From an uncultured Christensenellaceae bacterium (GTDB lineage Bacteria > Bacillota > Clostridia > Christensenellales > UBA3700), in NCBI GenBank assembly GCA_910588545.1, contig CAJUOU010000002.1, forward strand, positions 145,382-209,381: a stretch of 64,000 nucleotides of DNA. Direction: 5' to 3'. Every line of letters begins with the position of its first letter. Position 1 is the stretch's first letter. The notes under the pieces are model-generated. The model was not told the DNA's origin. It saw nothing but the letters and a program-made list of their open reading frames with translations, and made no database searches. The translations under genes were made by a program, and so were the position numbers. Of this stretch, positions 25,546 through 34,672 are shown one piece after another.

Positions 25546-27150
25546 TTAAATTGTTTTAATATTATTGTAATTTGGTAGCAACTTTGGAGAAAGCTCTTTG
25601 TAAGTTACTCCTGCGTCCTTACACTCTTTATCAAAATCTTTAACGTGGTTATAGTTCAACTTACCAGGCATTGGGATTTGCTTAGCTTTAGCTGCTGCAT
25701 ATTGACCTGCATTTCTACCAAATACGATAACATCTAACAAGCTATTTCCCATAAGTCTGTTTCTACCATGAACGCCGCCTGCTGCCTCGCCTGCAACATA
25801 TAGGTTATTTACAGTAGTAGTCATACTATCCGCAGTTACATCCACACCACCATTTTGATAGTGAAGTGTAGGATAAATCAAAATCGGCTCTTTTCTCATA
25901 TCTATACCCATTTTTTGATACATTCTTAGCATTCCAGGCAATTTCTTTTCAAGATAACCATCGCCGTGAATCATATCAATCATTGGGCTATCTAACCAAA
26001 TTGCATCTCCAAGAGGAGTTTTTACACCGTTACCGCGTCTGCATTCACGAATGATTGAAGATGCTGTAACGTCACGACACTCAAGCGGATTCATAAACGC
26101 CTCGCCGTTTACATTTACAAGCATTGCACCGATACTTCTTACCTTTTCAGTAACCAAAGCACCACGCATTTGTGCAGGATAAGCAACGCCTGTTGGATGA
26201 TATTGGATAGAGTCCGCATCACGCAAAACCGCACCTGCTCTATATGCCAATACCAAACCGTCCGCAGTTGCACCATAGTGATTTGAAGTTGGGAAGTCTT
26301 GATAGTGAAGTCTGCCTGCGCCACCTGTACAAATAACCACTGTTTTTGCTTTTGCAACAGTAACCTCGCCTGTTTCCATATTTAACAAAATAGCACCAGC
26401 TGCATTACCGTTGTCGTCTTTCAAAATTTCGATTGCGGAAGTAAACTCTACAACCTCGATATTGTCATTCCATACTTCGTCACGCAAAACACGCATAATC
26501 TCTGCGCCGGAATAGTCTGCACAAGCGTGCATTCTGTTTCTTGAAGTACCGCCGCCCGGAGTAGTAGCCATTACGCCGTTTTCGTCTTTATCAAACATTA
26601 CCCCCATATCGTTAAGCCATTTGATAGCCTCAGGTGCTTTGTAAACCAATTTTTTCAAAAGTTCGGGTTTATTTGTAAAGTGTCCGCCACCAAAAGCATC
26701 CAAATAGTGTGTAGCGGGGCTATCATTTTCCTTATCAGCAGCTTGAATACCGCCCTCTGCCATCATTGTGTTTGCATCGCCGATTCTAAGTTTTGTTACC
26801 ATAACAACTTTACAACCTGCATTGTACGCCTCGATTGCTGCACTCGCACCCGAGCCACCACCACCGATAATCAACACATCTGACTCGTACTTAGGTTTTT
26901 TAAGGTCGATTTTCTTGCCCAAAACACGGCTTTTGCCTTGTAATAAGTCTGCCAAAGCACAAGGTACTTTTTGACCTTTGTTTGCACCAACGCTAAGGGT
27001 TGTGAACGCACTTTCGATATAGTCGGGATGATTTTCCGCAAGAAGAATATCTTTTTCTTCCGCAGTCATACGTCTTGGAACTTGTCCTATTCTTGCCTTA
27101 CGAGAAAGTTCAACTTTCTTCATAGATTCTAACATTTCATCAGTATACAT
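25546..27150 (-). CDS. tfrA: Fumarate-reductase-type flavoprotein (thiol:fumarate reductase A / SdhA family)
   Basis: A 534-residue soluble FAD protein. The Rossmann motif VLIIGGGGSGASAAIEA is near residue 92, after an N-terminal extension. The segment DANTMMAEGGIQ takes the place of the flavin-linking His motif, so FAD should be non-covalent. Active-site features of fumarate reductases are present: TPGGGTSRNRMHA, DSIQYHPTGV, LVTEKVRSIGA (catalytic Arg) and PTLHYQNGGV (His). FAD-binding VAGEAAGGVHGRNRLMGNSLLD closes the domain. No membrane-anchor gene is nearby. It follows tfrB by 12 nt and precedes fumA by 12 nt. L-aspartate oxidase is the main alternative, but the iron-sulfur partner and fumarase neighbours favour fumarate reduction. 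Confidence 0.85.
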   Translation of the reverse strand: MYTDEMLESMKKVELSRKARIGQVPRRMTAEEKDILLAENHPDYIESAFTTLSVGANKGQKVPCALADLLQGKSRVLGKKIDLKKPKYESDVLIIGGGGSGASAAIEAYNAGCKVVMVTKLRIGDANTMMAEGGIQAADKENDSPATHYLDAFGGGHFTNKPELLKKLVYKAPEAIKWLNDMGVMFDKDENGVMATTPGGGTSRNRMHACADYSGAEIMRVLRDEVWNDNIEVVEFTSAIEILKDDNGNAAGAILLNMETGEVTVAKAKTVVICTGGAGRLHYQDFPTSNHYGATADGLVLAYRAGAVLRDADSIQYHPTGVAYPAQMRGALVTEKVRSIGAMLVNVNGEAFMNPLECRDVTASSIIRECRRGNGVKTPLGDAIWLDSPMIDMIHGDGYLEKKLPGMLRMYQKMGIDMRKEPILIYPTLHYQNGGVDVTADSMTTTVNNLYVAGEAAGGVHGRNRLMGNSLLDVIVFGRNAGQYAAAKAKQIPMPGKLNYNHVKDFDKECKDAGVTYKELSPKLLPNYNNIKTI

Positions 27151-27162
27151 ACGCCACTCTCC

Positions 27163-27840
27163 TTATTTTTGTTCCATATCACGGTTATTGTAAAGCTCTT
27201 CAATTTCAGCTAAAGGCTTATTTGCGATTTTCTCAAGCATATCAAGATATTCGCCGTTTAAAATATCGTTTACTCTTTTTTCCAAATGCTCACTCTTAGG
27301 CATAATGTACTTGCCGTTAAGACGTCTTGCAAGCAATGATACAAGTCTATGAGAAATACCTGCAGGGCATCTATTTGAGCACATACCGCAAGATACGCAG
27401 TCAAAAGACTCTTCCGCACATTTTGCAAATTCAGCTCTTTGAGCGTAAGCAATATATTGCATAACTTTTAAGTTTTGAGGGCAAGCTTTAGTACAAGCAT
27501 TGCAACCGATACAACTGTATATTTCAGGATATAATTGCATCATAATTTGCTCGGTAGGCTTAATCTCGTTAATGTCATATTGAACCTTTTGAGTTGGAAA
27601 ATAAGGGATATTTGCAATATACATATTATTTTCAACCTTAGTTTGGCAAGCCAAAGCAAACTTCAATTCACTCTCTCCTGCAATTCTGTAAATTGTGGCA
27701 CAAGCACCGCAAAAACCTGCTCTGCACCCACAACCGCGAATATGTTTGTACCCAGCATATTCCATAGCATTCATAATTGTAAGCTCTGCCGGTACACTGT
27801 ACAACTTACCCATTATGTAAATATTTACCATTTCATTCAT
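27163..27840 (-). CDS. tfrB: Fumarate-reductase-type iron-sulfur subunit (TfrB/SdhB-like, short)
   Basis: A 225-residue protein. Residues 30-70 form a [2Fe-2S] ferredoxin domain (GCGCRAGFCGAC and a later C), and residues about 110-170 hold two [4Fe-4S] motifs (CIGCNACTKACP and CVSCGMCSNRCP). It would carry electrons to the flavoprotein encoded 12 nt downstream. Methanogen TfrB has an additional C-terminal HdrB-like CCG part; that part is missing here, and a separate hdrB lies upstream in the same cluster. It starts 263 nt after the flxA stop, with a hairpin in the gap. Confidence 0.83.
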   Translation of the reverse strand: MNEMVNIYIMGKLYSVPAELTIMNAMEYAGYKHIRGCGCRAGFCGACATIYRIAGESELKFALACQTKVENNMYIANIPYFPTQKVQYDINEIKPTEQIMMQLYPEIYSCIGCNACTKACPQNLKVMQYIAYAQRAEFAKCAEESFDCVSCGMCSNRCPAGISHRLVSLLARRLNGKYIMPKSEHLEKRVNDILNGEYLDMLEKIANKPLAEIEELYNNRDMEQK

Positions 27841-27918
27841 AATATCATCCTCTTTTTTCTCCGCTAATTGCGACCTATCGGCGAGATTTTCTTTTCAAAA
27901 ATCGACACTTTTTAGCCG

Positions 27919-27950
27919 AACTTGCGTTTTTATCCGACCAAACGCAAGTT
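27919..27950. other. Hairpin between flxA and tfrB
   Basis: Arms AACTTGCGTTT (27919-27929) and AAACGCAAGTT (27940-27950) pair perfectly around ten bases. On the minus strand no T-run follows directly, so it is more likely an mRNA-processing or stabilising structure, or a leaky attenuator, than a full terminator. Confidence 0.5.
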
Positions 27951-28103
27951 TTTAATGCGCTGTATTTTGGGCGGATATTTTATATATAATTTTATTTTTT
28001 TCCTTGATTTAAGTTGTTAAAATATCAAGTTTTATAAACTGTTTTTAATCTTAATACTAAAAAACAAATTTCAAACTCTACATTTTAATATCAAATAAAA
28101 GCA

Positions 28104-28940
28104 TTAATATTCGTTCGGAAGTTCGTCAATTTCGTCGCATCTGAACACAGGACCGTCTTTGCAAACAAATTTGGAGCCAATATTACATCTTCCGCATTTG
28201 CCGATACCGCACTTCATTTTAAGTTCAAGTGTAGTGTAAACTTGAGTTTTATCAAATCCCATTTCAATCAAACCTTGAAGTACAAACTTAATCATGATAG
28301 GAGGTCCGCAGATAACAGCTGTACGGTTATTGTCAAAAGCCAACTCTTTTAAATATGCAGGAACAAAACCTACATGTCCGCCCCAACTGTCTTCCGGTCT
28401 GTCAATAGTAACATAAACATTAAAGTCTTTGTCGTTAGCCCATTCTTTGGTCATTTCTTCGTAGTCAACCAAATCTCCGGAGCTTCTTGCACCATAAAGC
28501 ACATCAACATGACCGTAATTATCTCTGTTTGCTCTTACATAGTTTATTACCGAACGCAACGGAGCGATACCGATACCACCTGCAATAAATAGCAAATTCT
28601 TTTTAGCAAAAGCATCGTCTACAGGAAAAGGCTTTCCGTAAGGTCCGCGAACTGTAATTTCGTCCCCAACCTCTAGCTGATGAATAGCCTCGGTTAAAAT
28701 ACCGCATCTTTTTATAGAAAACTCTTTAAACTGAGTATTTGTTGGAGATGAAGTAATCGAGAACATCGCTTCCCCTACACCGGGTATAGATACCATTGCA
28801 CATTGGCCCGGTCTATGGTCAAACATTATGCTACCATCAATCCCAACAACGCCAAATGTTTTAACATCGTTTGTATCCGTACGTACACTTATAACTTTTG
28901 CAACATGAGGTACTAATTCGTCTTTTATAATTTCACTCAT
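28104..28940 (-). CDS. flxA: FlxA-like FAD/NAD(P)H-binding subunit with C-terminal [2Fe-2S] site
   Basis: A 278-residue protein of the ferredoxin-NADP reductase clan. FAD region: RPGQCAMVSIPG, FSITSSP and YGKPFPVDD with GGIGIAPLRSV; NAD(P) region: VLYGARSSGDLVDYEE and CGPPIMIKFVLQGL; the C-terminus has the cysteine set CGIGKCGRC and C in FVCKDGP for a [2Fe-2S] cluster. It would take electrons from NADH (or NADPH) and pass them to the Flx/Hdr complex. The start overlaps the flxB stop by one base (TAATG). Similar proteins are the gamma subunits of sulfhydrogenase and AsrB; the Hdr neighbours favour FlxA. Confidence 0.85.
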   Translation of the reverse strand: MSEIIKDELVPHVAKVISVRTDTNDVKTFGVVGIDGSIMFDHRPGQCAMVSIPGVGEAMFSITSSPTNTQFKEFSIKRCGILTEAIHQLEVGDEITVRGPYGKPFPVDDAFAKKNLLFIAGGIGIAPLRSVINYVRANRDNYGHVDVLYGARSSGDLVDYEEMTKEWANDKDFNVYVTIDRPEDSWGGHVGFVPAYLKELAFDNNRTAVICGPPIMIKFVLQGLIEMGFDKTQVYTTLELKMKCGIGKCGRCNIGSKFVCKDGPVFRCDEIDELPNEY

Positions 28941-29959
28941 TATTTATTACCTCCCAAAGTTTTCATAACTTTTACGATATTCATGGAAACAGGACATTTT
29001 GCCACACATCTTCCGCAACCTACGCAAGAAAACTCGCCATTGTGATTTGCAGGATGATATACAAGTTTGTGCATAAACCTTTGACGGAATCTTTGCAAAT
29101 GACTAGGTCTGTTAGTACCATGTGCCATCATTGTAAAGTCTTTTCTCATACAAGAGTCCCAGCAACGGAATCTTTTTACGCCTGTATTCGTCTTATAATC
29201 TTTAACATCGTAACATTGACAAGTAGGACATACATAAGTACAAGTACCGCAACCTATACAGCTTTCGGATAAACCTTGCCATTCGGGTCTATTGAACAAA
29301 GCATCCAACTTATCTCCGCCAAACTCGTTTAAAGGCAAATTGGAAAGAGGTAATTTTCCTACTGTCTCACGTATCTTCACTTGCAACTCTTTAACAGCTT
29401 TTTCGTCGCTATTCTCAAACAAACTGTCAAATTGTGTCATAAACTCTGTACCTTTTTGAGTAACAGGGTTAAAATACATATAGCCGTCTGTTATGTAACT
29501 CTCCACATCGCCCTTAGGCTCTGCAGGGTCAATACCAAAGTTGGTGCAAAAACAGCTTTCTTCAGGCTTATTGCAACTTAACGAAATAACAATACCATGT
29601 TTGCGTCTTGCCTCGTAAAAAGTATCAAGATACCCTTCCAAAAATACTGTATCCAAGATATGAAAAGCTCTTACATCGCAAGCCCTAACACCAAAGATTA
29701 CAAAATTTTCGGAAACAAGTTCCCCTTGCTCTACGATAATATGTTTGCCATCCTTTTTAAAGTTAGACAAATCTTCACATTGAGGGAAAAACGCATCTTT
29801 TGCACTTTTTATTGTCATTTTGTTAAGGTTAACATTTGCTCCATCGCTGTACTCGCCAAAATTAACTGCGCCGTTATTTTCGATAGGCAAATATAACTTC
29901 ATTTTATCGTTAATAGCATTGTATAAACTATTAAGGTTAGATAACGCTAATTTTTTCAT
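28940..29959 (-). CDS. flxB: FlxB-like iron-sulfur subunit
   Basis: A 339-residue protein. The N-terminal half (VIFGVRACDVRAFHILDTVF, LSCNKPEESCFCTNFG) is the domain shared with anaerobic sulfite reductase A and sulfhydrogenase beta subunits. The C-terminal third carries two ferredoxin motifs, CIGCGTCTYVCP with CQC and CVGCGRCVAKCP. In flx-hdr clusters this type of subunit links the NADH-dehydrogenase part to Hdr. Its start overlaps the flxC stop by one base and its stop overlaps the flxA start by one base. Assignment of letters B and C between this and the next gene is provisional. Confidence 0.78.
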   Translation of the reverse strand: MKKLALSNLNSLYNAINDKMKLYLPIENNGAVNFGEYSDGANVNLNKMTIKSAKDAFFPQCEDLSNFKKDGKHIIVEQGELVSENFVIFGVRACDVRAFHILDTVFLEGYLDTFYEARRKHGIVISLSCNKPEESCFCTNFGIDPAEPKGDVESYITDGYMYFNPVTQKGTEFMTQFDSLFENSDEKAVKELQVKIRETVGKLPLSNLPLNEFGGDKLDALFNRPEWQGLSESCIGCGTCTYVCPTCQCYDVKDYKTNTGVKRFRCWDSCMRKDFTMMAHGTNRPSHLQRFRQRFMHKLVYHPANHNGEFSCVGCGRCVAKCPVSMNIVKVMKTLGGNK

Positions 29960-30939
29960 TATTTACCCTCCTTATCGCTTATAACAGTAGCCTCGATATC
30001 GCTTTCCGTAAAGTTTACAAGCGGATTGCGTTGATTTGACTCTTCGCCTGCTTGATAATCCCCGTAAAACTCGTTGATATCCTTGATAAACTTTCTATTC
30101 AACAAGTGTAGCGGAATGCTTTGAGGACATACTCTTGAGCACTCGCCGCAGTCTGTACATCTGCCTGCAACGTGGAATGCTCTTATAATATGAAACATTT
30201 TTTCTTCAAACTCGGTAGCATTTGCCTTTGCAGCTACATTGCTTCTTGCATTGTCAAACACACAAGTACGACAAGTACAAGCAGGGCAAATATTACGGCA
30301 AGCATTACACCTTATGCACTTTGAAAGCTCGGATTTCCAAAAAGCAAATCTTTCATCTGCGGTCATAGCCTCAAGTTTTTTAACGCCGTCAAATCTTTCA
30401 TCGCAAGTAGGGGTTTTAATACCCTCGCCTATAATTTCGTCGGATATTTTAAGTTCCGAGCCCTTGCAAGATTGACATTTTGAAAGCAATACGCTTGCTT
30501 TTTCGATTTTGCTATCGCCGTAAATGCTATTAATAATTATATTATTATCATTATCTATAACATTGGTAATACCGCTTACCCCTTGTGCTTTAACTTTGTC
30601 AATGTCTATATGACCACTGCAACCTACACCGATAATATAAATATTATCCCTATTTACTCTGTGTTCGGTAATAAGTTGATTCATGCTATATGTATCGCAA
30701 GGCTTTAAAATTACTGCAAACTTTTTATCGCTTGTAATTTGAGAAACCAAATACTTGCTCAAATTAGCCCCGCAAAAACTATTGTAAACAAAGCCGTCAA
30801 GTCCACTTTCCTTTGTAAAGATTGCAGGAGTTACATCATAAATAAATTCGCCTTTTGTCCATCCGATAACACAGTCTACAGTGCCGTCATCCAAAAGTTT
30901 TTGTAATCTTTCTTTTAATTTCAATTCTAATCCTTGCAT
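29959..30939 (-). CDS. flxC: FlxC-like iron-sulfur subunit
   Basis: A 326-residue protein. Its N-terminal domain (FAVILKPCDTYSMNQLITEHRV, YIIGVGCSGHID) resembles the F420-dehydrogenase/hydrogenase beta-subunit fold, with extra cysteines in LSKCQSCKGSEL. The C-terminal part holds [4Fe-4S] motifs CIRCNACRNICPACTCRTC and CTDCGECSRVCP. It should be an electron-transfer component between the NADH-oxidising unit and Hdr. It overlaps the MvhD/FlxD gene by 13 nt and flxB by one base, which indicates tight coupling. Confidence 0.75.
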   Translation of the reverse strand: MQGLELKLKERLQKLLDDGTVDCVIGWTKGEFIYDVTPAIFTKESGLDGFVYNSFCGANLSKYLVSQITSDKKFAVILKPCDTYSMNQLITEHRVNRDNIYIIGVGCSGHIDIDKVKAQGVSGITNVIDNDNNIIINSIYGDSKIEKASVLLSKCQSCKGSELKISDEIIGEGIKTPTCDERFDGVKKLEAMTADERFAFWKSELSKCIRCNACRNICPACTCRTCVFDNARSNVAAKANATEFEEKMFHIIRAFHVAGRCTDCGECSRVCPQSIPLHLLNRKFIKDINEFYGDYQAGEESNQRNPLVNFTESDIEATVISDKEGK

Positions 30940-31364
30940 CTTATATCTCCTAATTTAACACATTCGCCCAAAGCCCTGATGTCTTCAACGAACTTGTTCA
31001 TAACTGTAGAAAATTTAACACCTTCTGCCGCAGATACCCATTCCACACGTGTACGACCTCTTTCGATACCCATATAATCTAACATACTGTACAAAAGTGC
31101 AAGTCTTCTTCTTGTGTAATAGTTACCTGTGCTGTAATGGCAATCTCCCGGATGACAACCGCAAATAATAACACCGTCTGCACCTCTTTCAAAAGCTTTA
31201 AGTATGAACATTGGGTTTACACGACCGGAACAAGGTACTCTAATAATTTTGACATCCGCAGGATATGACAATCTGCTTGAACCGGCTAGGTCCGCACCCG
31301 CATAACTGCACCAGTTGCAACAAAACGCTACTATTGTAGGTTTAAAATCTTTTACTTCTTGCAT
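30927..31364 (-). CDS. flxD: FlxD / MvhD-type [2Fe-2S] protein
   Basis: A 145-residue protein with the complete MvhD cysteine pattern: FCCNWCSYAGAD, RVPCSGRVNP and CGCHPGDCHY. In methanogens MvhD links hydrogenase to HdrA; in bacterial flx-hdr clusters FlxD does the same between the NADH-oxidising Flx part and HdrA. It follows hdrA with a 13-nt overlap and has a GGAGG site within the hdrA end. The family, and its place next to hdrA, are clear. Confidence 0.92.
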   Translation of the reverse strand: MQEVKDFKPTIVAFCCNWCSYAGADLAGSSRLSYPADVKIIRVPCSGRVNPMFILKAFERGADGVIICGCHPGDCHYSTGNYYTRRRLALLYSMLDYMGIERGRTRVEWVSAAEGVKFSTVMNKFVEDIRALGECVKLGDIRCKD

Positions 31365-33340
31365 ATTGCTTCTACCTCCGCCATAATTTGACTATTTGAG
31401 AAACCAAACAAATCCATAGCACCGGATGGGCAAGCAACCGTACAAGCACCACAGCCTTGACACAAAGCAGGGTTAACAACGGCAACTCTTCTGTTCTCTC
31501 TGATTCCGTGGTCGTTAATAAGTTTAGTTTCATACCCGATTGCACCGTAAGGACAAACATTTGCACAGTTTGAGCAACCGTTACACAACAATTCGTCGCT
31601 GTGAGCAACACAAGGATTTGTAACCAATTTAGCTTTGCTCAAAAGTCCGATAACCTTAGCAGCACAAGCACTTGCTTGAGATACTGTCTCAGGGATATCT
31701 TTTGGACCTTGGCAAACACCGGATAGGAATATACCCGCTGTAGGGCTTTCTACCGGCCTTAACTTAGCGTGAGCTTCGGTCAAGAAATTGTTTGTATCAA
31801 TACTTGCAGTAAGCATTGATGCTACCTTTTTAGCGGACTCGTCAGCCTCGATTGCAGTAGCCAAAACAACCATATCGCTGTTTACCAAAATTTGCTCGTT
31901 GTTTAGCAAATCGCTTGCTTGCAATACAAGGTGTCCGTCGCTTTCATATACTTTACCAACTTGACCTTTTATGTAATTTACATTATATTCTTCAACCGCT
32001 CTGCGATAAAACTCGTCATAGTTTTTACCGGGAGTACGTACATCAATATAAAATACGTTTACGTTTACGTCAGGGTATTTATCACGGATAAGCATTGCGT
32101 GTTTTGCAGTGTACATACAGCAAATTTTAGAGCAATAGCATTTACCTCTGCCGCTTATGTCTCTTGAGCCAACACATTGAATAAAAGTAATTGTATGAGG
32201 ATGAGAACCATCGCTTGGTTTAACAAGTTTACCACCTGTAGGGCCTGCCGCGTTCATCAATCTTTCAAGCTCCAAACTTGTGATGACATCCTTGCTTTGG
32301 CTGTAGCCATACTCGTCAAACTTATCAAGCTTAATTGGCTTATAACCTGTAGCAGCAACGATTGCACCGTACTCTCTTTCGATTATCTCGTCTTGTTGCT
32401 TATAGTCGATAGCCTTAGCCGAACATACAGTTTGACATAATCCGCATTTATCCTTTGTTATTTTTATACATTGTACAGGGTCTATAACAGCAACATTAGG
32501 TATTGCTTGAGCAAACGGAATGTAGATAGCAGGTCTGTTATTTAAACCGCAGTTAAACTCGTTTTTGCCTTTTTTGGACGGACACTTTGACATACAGTCT
32601 CCGCAACCTGTACACAAATCGGTATTGATATATCTTGCTTTTTTACGGATTGTAGCTTTAAAATTACCTACGAAACCGCTTACTTTTTCCACTTCACTGT
32701 ATGTAAGCAACTCAATATTAGGATTAGCAGCTGCATCCACCATTTTAGGGGTCAAAATACATGCCGAACAGTCAAGTGTAGGGAAAGTCTTGTCAAGCTT
32801 TGCCATGTTACCGCCGATTGTAGGACTTTTTTCCACGATATCCACTTGGAAACCGGCCTCCGCAATGTCAAGTGCAGTTTGAATACCTGCAATACCACCG
32901 CCGATAACCAACGCTCTTTTTGTAACACCGCTCTCGCCACTGATAAGCGGAGCATTCAATTTAACTTTTGCAATCGCAGCGTTTGCAAGTGCAATCGCCT
33001 TGATAGTGCCTTCTTCCACATCCTTATGTATCCAAGAACAATGTTCACGAATGTTTGCAATCTCAACCATAAATGGGTTAAGACCTGCTCTTTCCGCATT
33101 TTTACGGAATGTAGCCTCGTGCATTCTTGGAGAACATGAACAAATAACTACACCGTCAAGTTTATATTCTTCTATCGCATTACGCATAATAAGTTGTCCT
33201 GCTTCCGAGCACATATATTGGTAATCTGTTGCAAAAACAACACCTTGTTGCAACTTAACCGCTTCGACAACTTGTTTTACATCTACAGTTGCTGCAATAT
33301 TGCTACCGCACCAACATACAAATACACCTATCTTTAGCAC
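31352..33340 (-). CDS. hdrA: HdrA-type FAD iron-sulfur subunit (electron-bifurcating core)
   Basis: The frame is open to 33379, overlapping hdrC, but a GTG at 33340 has AAGGAGAG upstream and gives 662 residues starting at the conserved IGVFVCWCGSN. Marks in order: N-terminal cysteine domain with CSCSPRMHE, FAD site VIGGGIAGIQTALDIAEAG, the TLDCSACILTPKM segment, two inserted ferredoxin motifs (CTGCGDCMSKCP, CGLCQTVC), the cysteine segment YCSKICCMYTAKHA, and C-terminal ferredoxin motifs CNGCSNCANVCP and CQGCGACTVACP. HdrA's FAD is the site of electron bifurcation in methanogens. The length is typical. It is between hdrC (13-nt gap) and flxD (overlap). Confidence 0.93.
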   Translation of the reverse strand: MLKIGVFVCWCGSNIAATVDVKQVVEAVKLQQGVVFATDYQYMCSEAGQLIMRNAIEEYKLDGVVICSCSPRMHEATFRKNAERAGLNPFMVEIANIREHCSWIHKDVEEGTIKAIALANAAIAKVKLNAPLISGESGVTKRALVIGGGIAGIQTALDIAEAGFQVDIVEKSPTIGGNMAKLDKTFPTLDCSACILTPKMVDAAANPNIELLTYSEVEKVSGFVGNFKATIRKKARYINTDLCTGCGDCMSKCPSKKGKNEFNCGLNNRPAIYIPFAQAIPNVAVIDPVQCIKITKDKCGLCQTVCSAKAIDYKQQDEIIEREYGAIVAATGYKPIKLDKFDEYGYSQSKDVITSLELERLMNAAGPTGGKLVKPSDGSHPHTITFIQCVGSRDISGRGKCYCSKICCMYTAKHAMLIRDKYPDVNVNVFYIDVRTPGKNYDEFYRRAVEEYNVNYIKGQVGKVYESDGHLVLQASDLLNNEQILVNSDMVVLATAIEADESAKKVASMLTASIDTNNFLTEAHAKLRPVESPTAGIFLSGVCQGPKDIPETVSQASACAAKVIGLLSKAKLVTNPCVAHSDELLCNGCSNCANVCPYGAIGYETKLINDHGIRENRRVAVVNPALCQGCGACTVACPSGAMDLFGFSNSQIMAEVEAICKK

Positions 33341-33353
33341 TTTTGTTCTCTCC

Positions 33354-33743
33354 TTACTTCTTGAATTTCCTAAAAGCACTTACCAATGCTTGTTGTGGAA
33401 TTTGCTCGTCAACAATAGCAGGAATATCATTTGCATCCAAATAATTCTCGCCGATTTGTCTTTGTTTTACCACTCTGATAGCCTCAACAATTTTGGCAGG
33501 CTCAACTCCTCTAGGGCATCTTTCCACACACGCAAAACAGCTCAAACAATGAAAAATCGATTTGCTTTCCATAAGTTCTTCTATTCTGCCGTGTACAACC
33601 ATATCCACAAACTTGTGTGGGGCATATTCCATCTCATTAAATGAAGGACAGGATGCAGAGCATTTACCGCATTTCATACATCTGATAGGGTTTGCACCGC
33701 TGATACGAATCACTTCATTTGCAAGTTCCATATCTTTTTTCAT
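33354..33743 (-). CDS. hdrC: HdrC-type iron-sulfur subunit
   Basis: A 129-residue soluble protein with two [4Fe-4S] motifs, CMKCGKCSASCP near residue 18 and CLSCFACVERCP near residue 67, the standard HdrC make-up. It carries electrons from HdrA to the HdrB site. It lies 10 nt after hdrB and 13 nt before the hdrA GTG, in one operon. Confidence 0.92.
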   Translation of the reverse strand: MKKDMELANEVIRISGANPIRCMKCGKCSASCPSFNEMEYAPHKFVDMVVHGRIEELMESKSIFHCLSCFACVERCPRGVEPAKIVEAIRVVKQRQIGENYLDANDIPAIVDEQIPQQALVSAFRKFKK

Positions 33744-33753
33744 TTCGCCCTCC

Positions 33754-34536
33754 TTACTTCACGCCCAAAGCTTCCGCTAAAAGCTCCGTAAAGTATTTAA
33801 CTTCGATTTTATCCGCACCTGCATTTGCATTCAAATTATACATGCAAAGCGGGCAAGCTGTTATTAATTGTTCACAGCCCTTATATTTTGCGGATGCAAC
33901 AATTTTATCTACATTTTTGGCTGCTTGACTTTTATTTGTTACCGATATGTACCCGCCGCAACATTCGTTACGGAATGGATATACTACAGGAGTCGCACCC
34001 AATGCCTTTATAAAATTCTCTAATATAGAAGGATTTTCAGGGTCGTCAAATGCAAGCTCGTTACTAGGTCTTAAAAGTAAGCAACCATAGTAAGCGCCGA
34101 TTTTGCGACCTTTTAAAGGATTAACCACTTTTTTTGCCAAATTATCAAAACCGACAACCTCTTTAAGCAATGTCAAAAAGTGAATTACTTGGGTTTCGCC
34201 ATTGTAAGGCTCATCAAATGCGCAATAATTGTTTGCACGCATATTTATATCGCTATTTGTCTTCATATCATTATTGACACGGGTCAAAACATGATGGCAA
34301 GCAGAACATAGTGTCAATAGCGGACGACCAAGCTCTTTTGCTTGATTCAATGTTCTGATTGATGACAATTTAGTAGCGATTTCGTCTTTTGCCAAAGGAT
34401 AAACTCCTCCGCAACATTGCCAATTATCAAGCTCCTCAATCTCTATACCCAAAGCTTCAAGTGACTTACGTGCATAAATGTCAAGCTCTTTAGCTTTTGT
34501 CTTTAGGGTACAGCCAGGATAATAACTATAAATCAT
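33754..34536 (-). CDS. hdrB: HdrB-type subunit with two CCG domains
   Basis: A 260-residue protein with two complete CCG cysteine motifs: PGC at residue 9, WQCCGG around 42 and LCSAC around 77; then YGC around 150, ECCGGY around 192 and CPLC around 230. In methanogens these bind the paired non-cubane clusters that cleave the CoM-S-S-CoB disulfide. No coenzyme M or B, or DsrC, gene is seen here, so the acceptor is unknown; the adjacent TfrAB-type fumarate reductase is a candidate partner. It is the first hdr gene, 136 nt after the malate dehydrogenase gene. Confidence 0.92.
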   Translation of the reverse strand: MIYSYYPGCTLKTKAKELDIYARKSLEALGIEIEELDNWQCCGGVYPLAKDEIATKLSSIRTLNQAKELGRPLLTLCSACHHVLTRVNNDMKTNSDINMRANNYCAFDEPYNGETQVIHFLTLLKEVVGFDNLAKKVVNPLKGRKIGAYYGCLLLRPSNELAFDDPENPSILENFIKALGATPVVYPFRNECCGGYISVTNKSQAAKNVDKIVASAKYKGCEQLITACPLCMYNLNANAGADKIEVKYFTELLAEALGVK

Positions 34537-34672
34537 ATTACCTCCACTGATAATAAAATCTTAAACTGATTTTTGTTTGCAATATCAAAATTTGATTTGC
34601 AATATCTTAAAACAAAATTCAAAAATTTTTGTTTTACTCAAACTTATTAATTACAAGCCACAAACTACACTA

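Noticed and set aside
33341..33379. Upstream ATG start for hdrA at 33379
   Set aside because: It lies inside hdrC and has no ribosome-binding site; the GTG at 33340 has AAGGAGAG and gives the conserved N-terminus.
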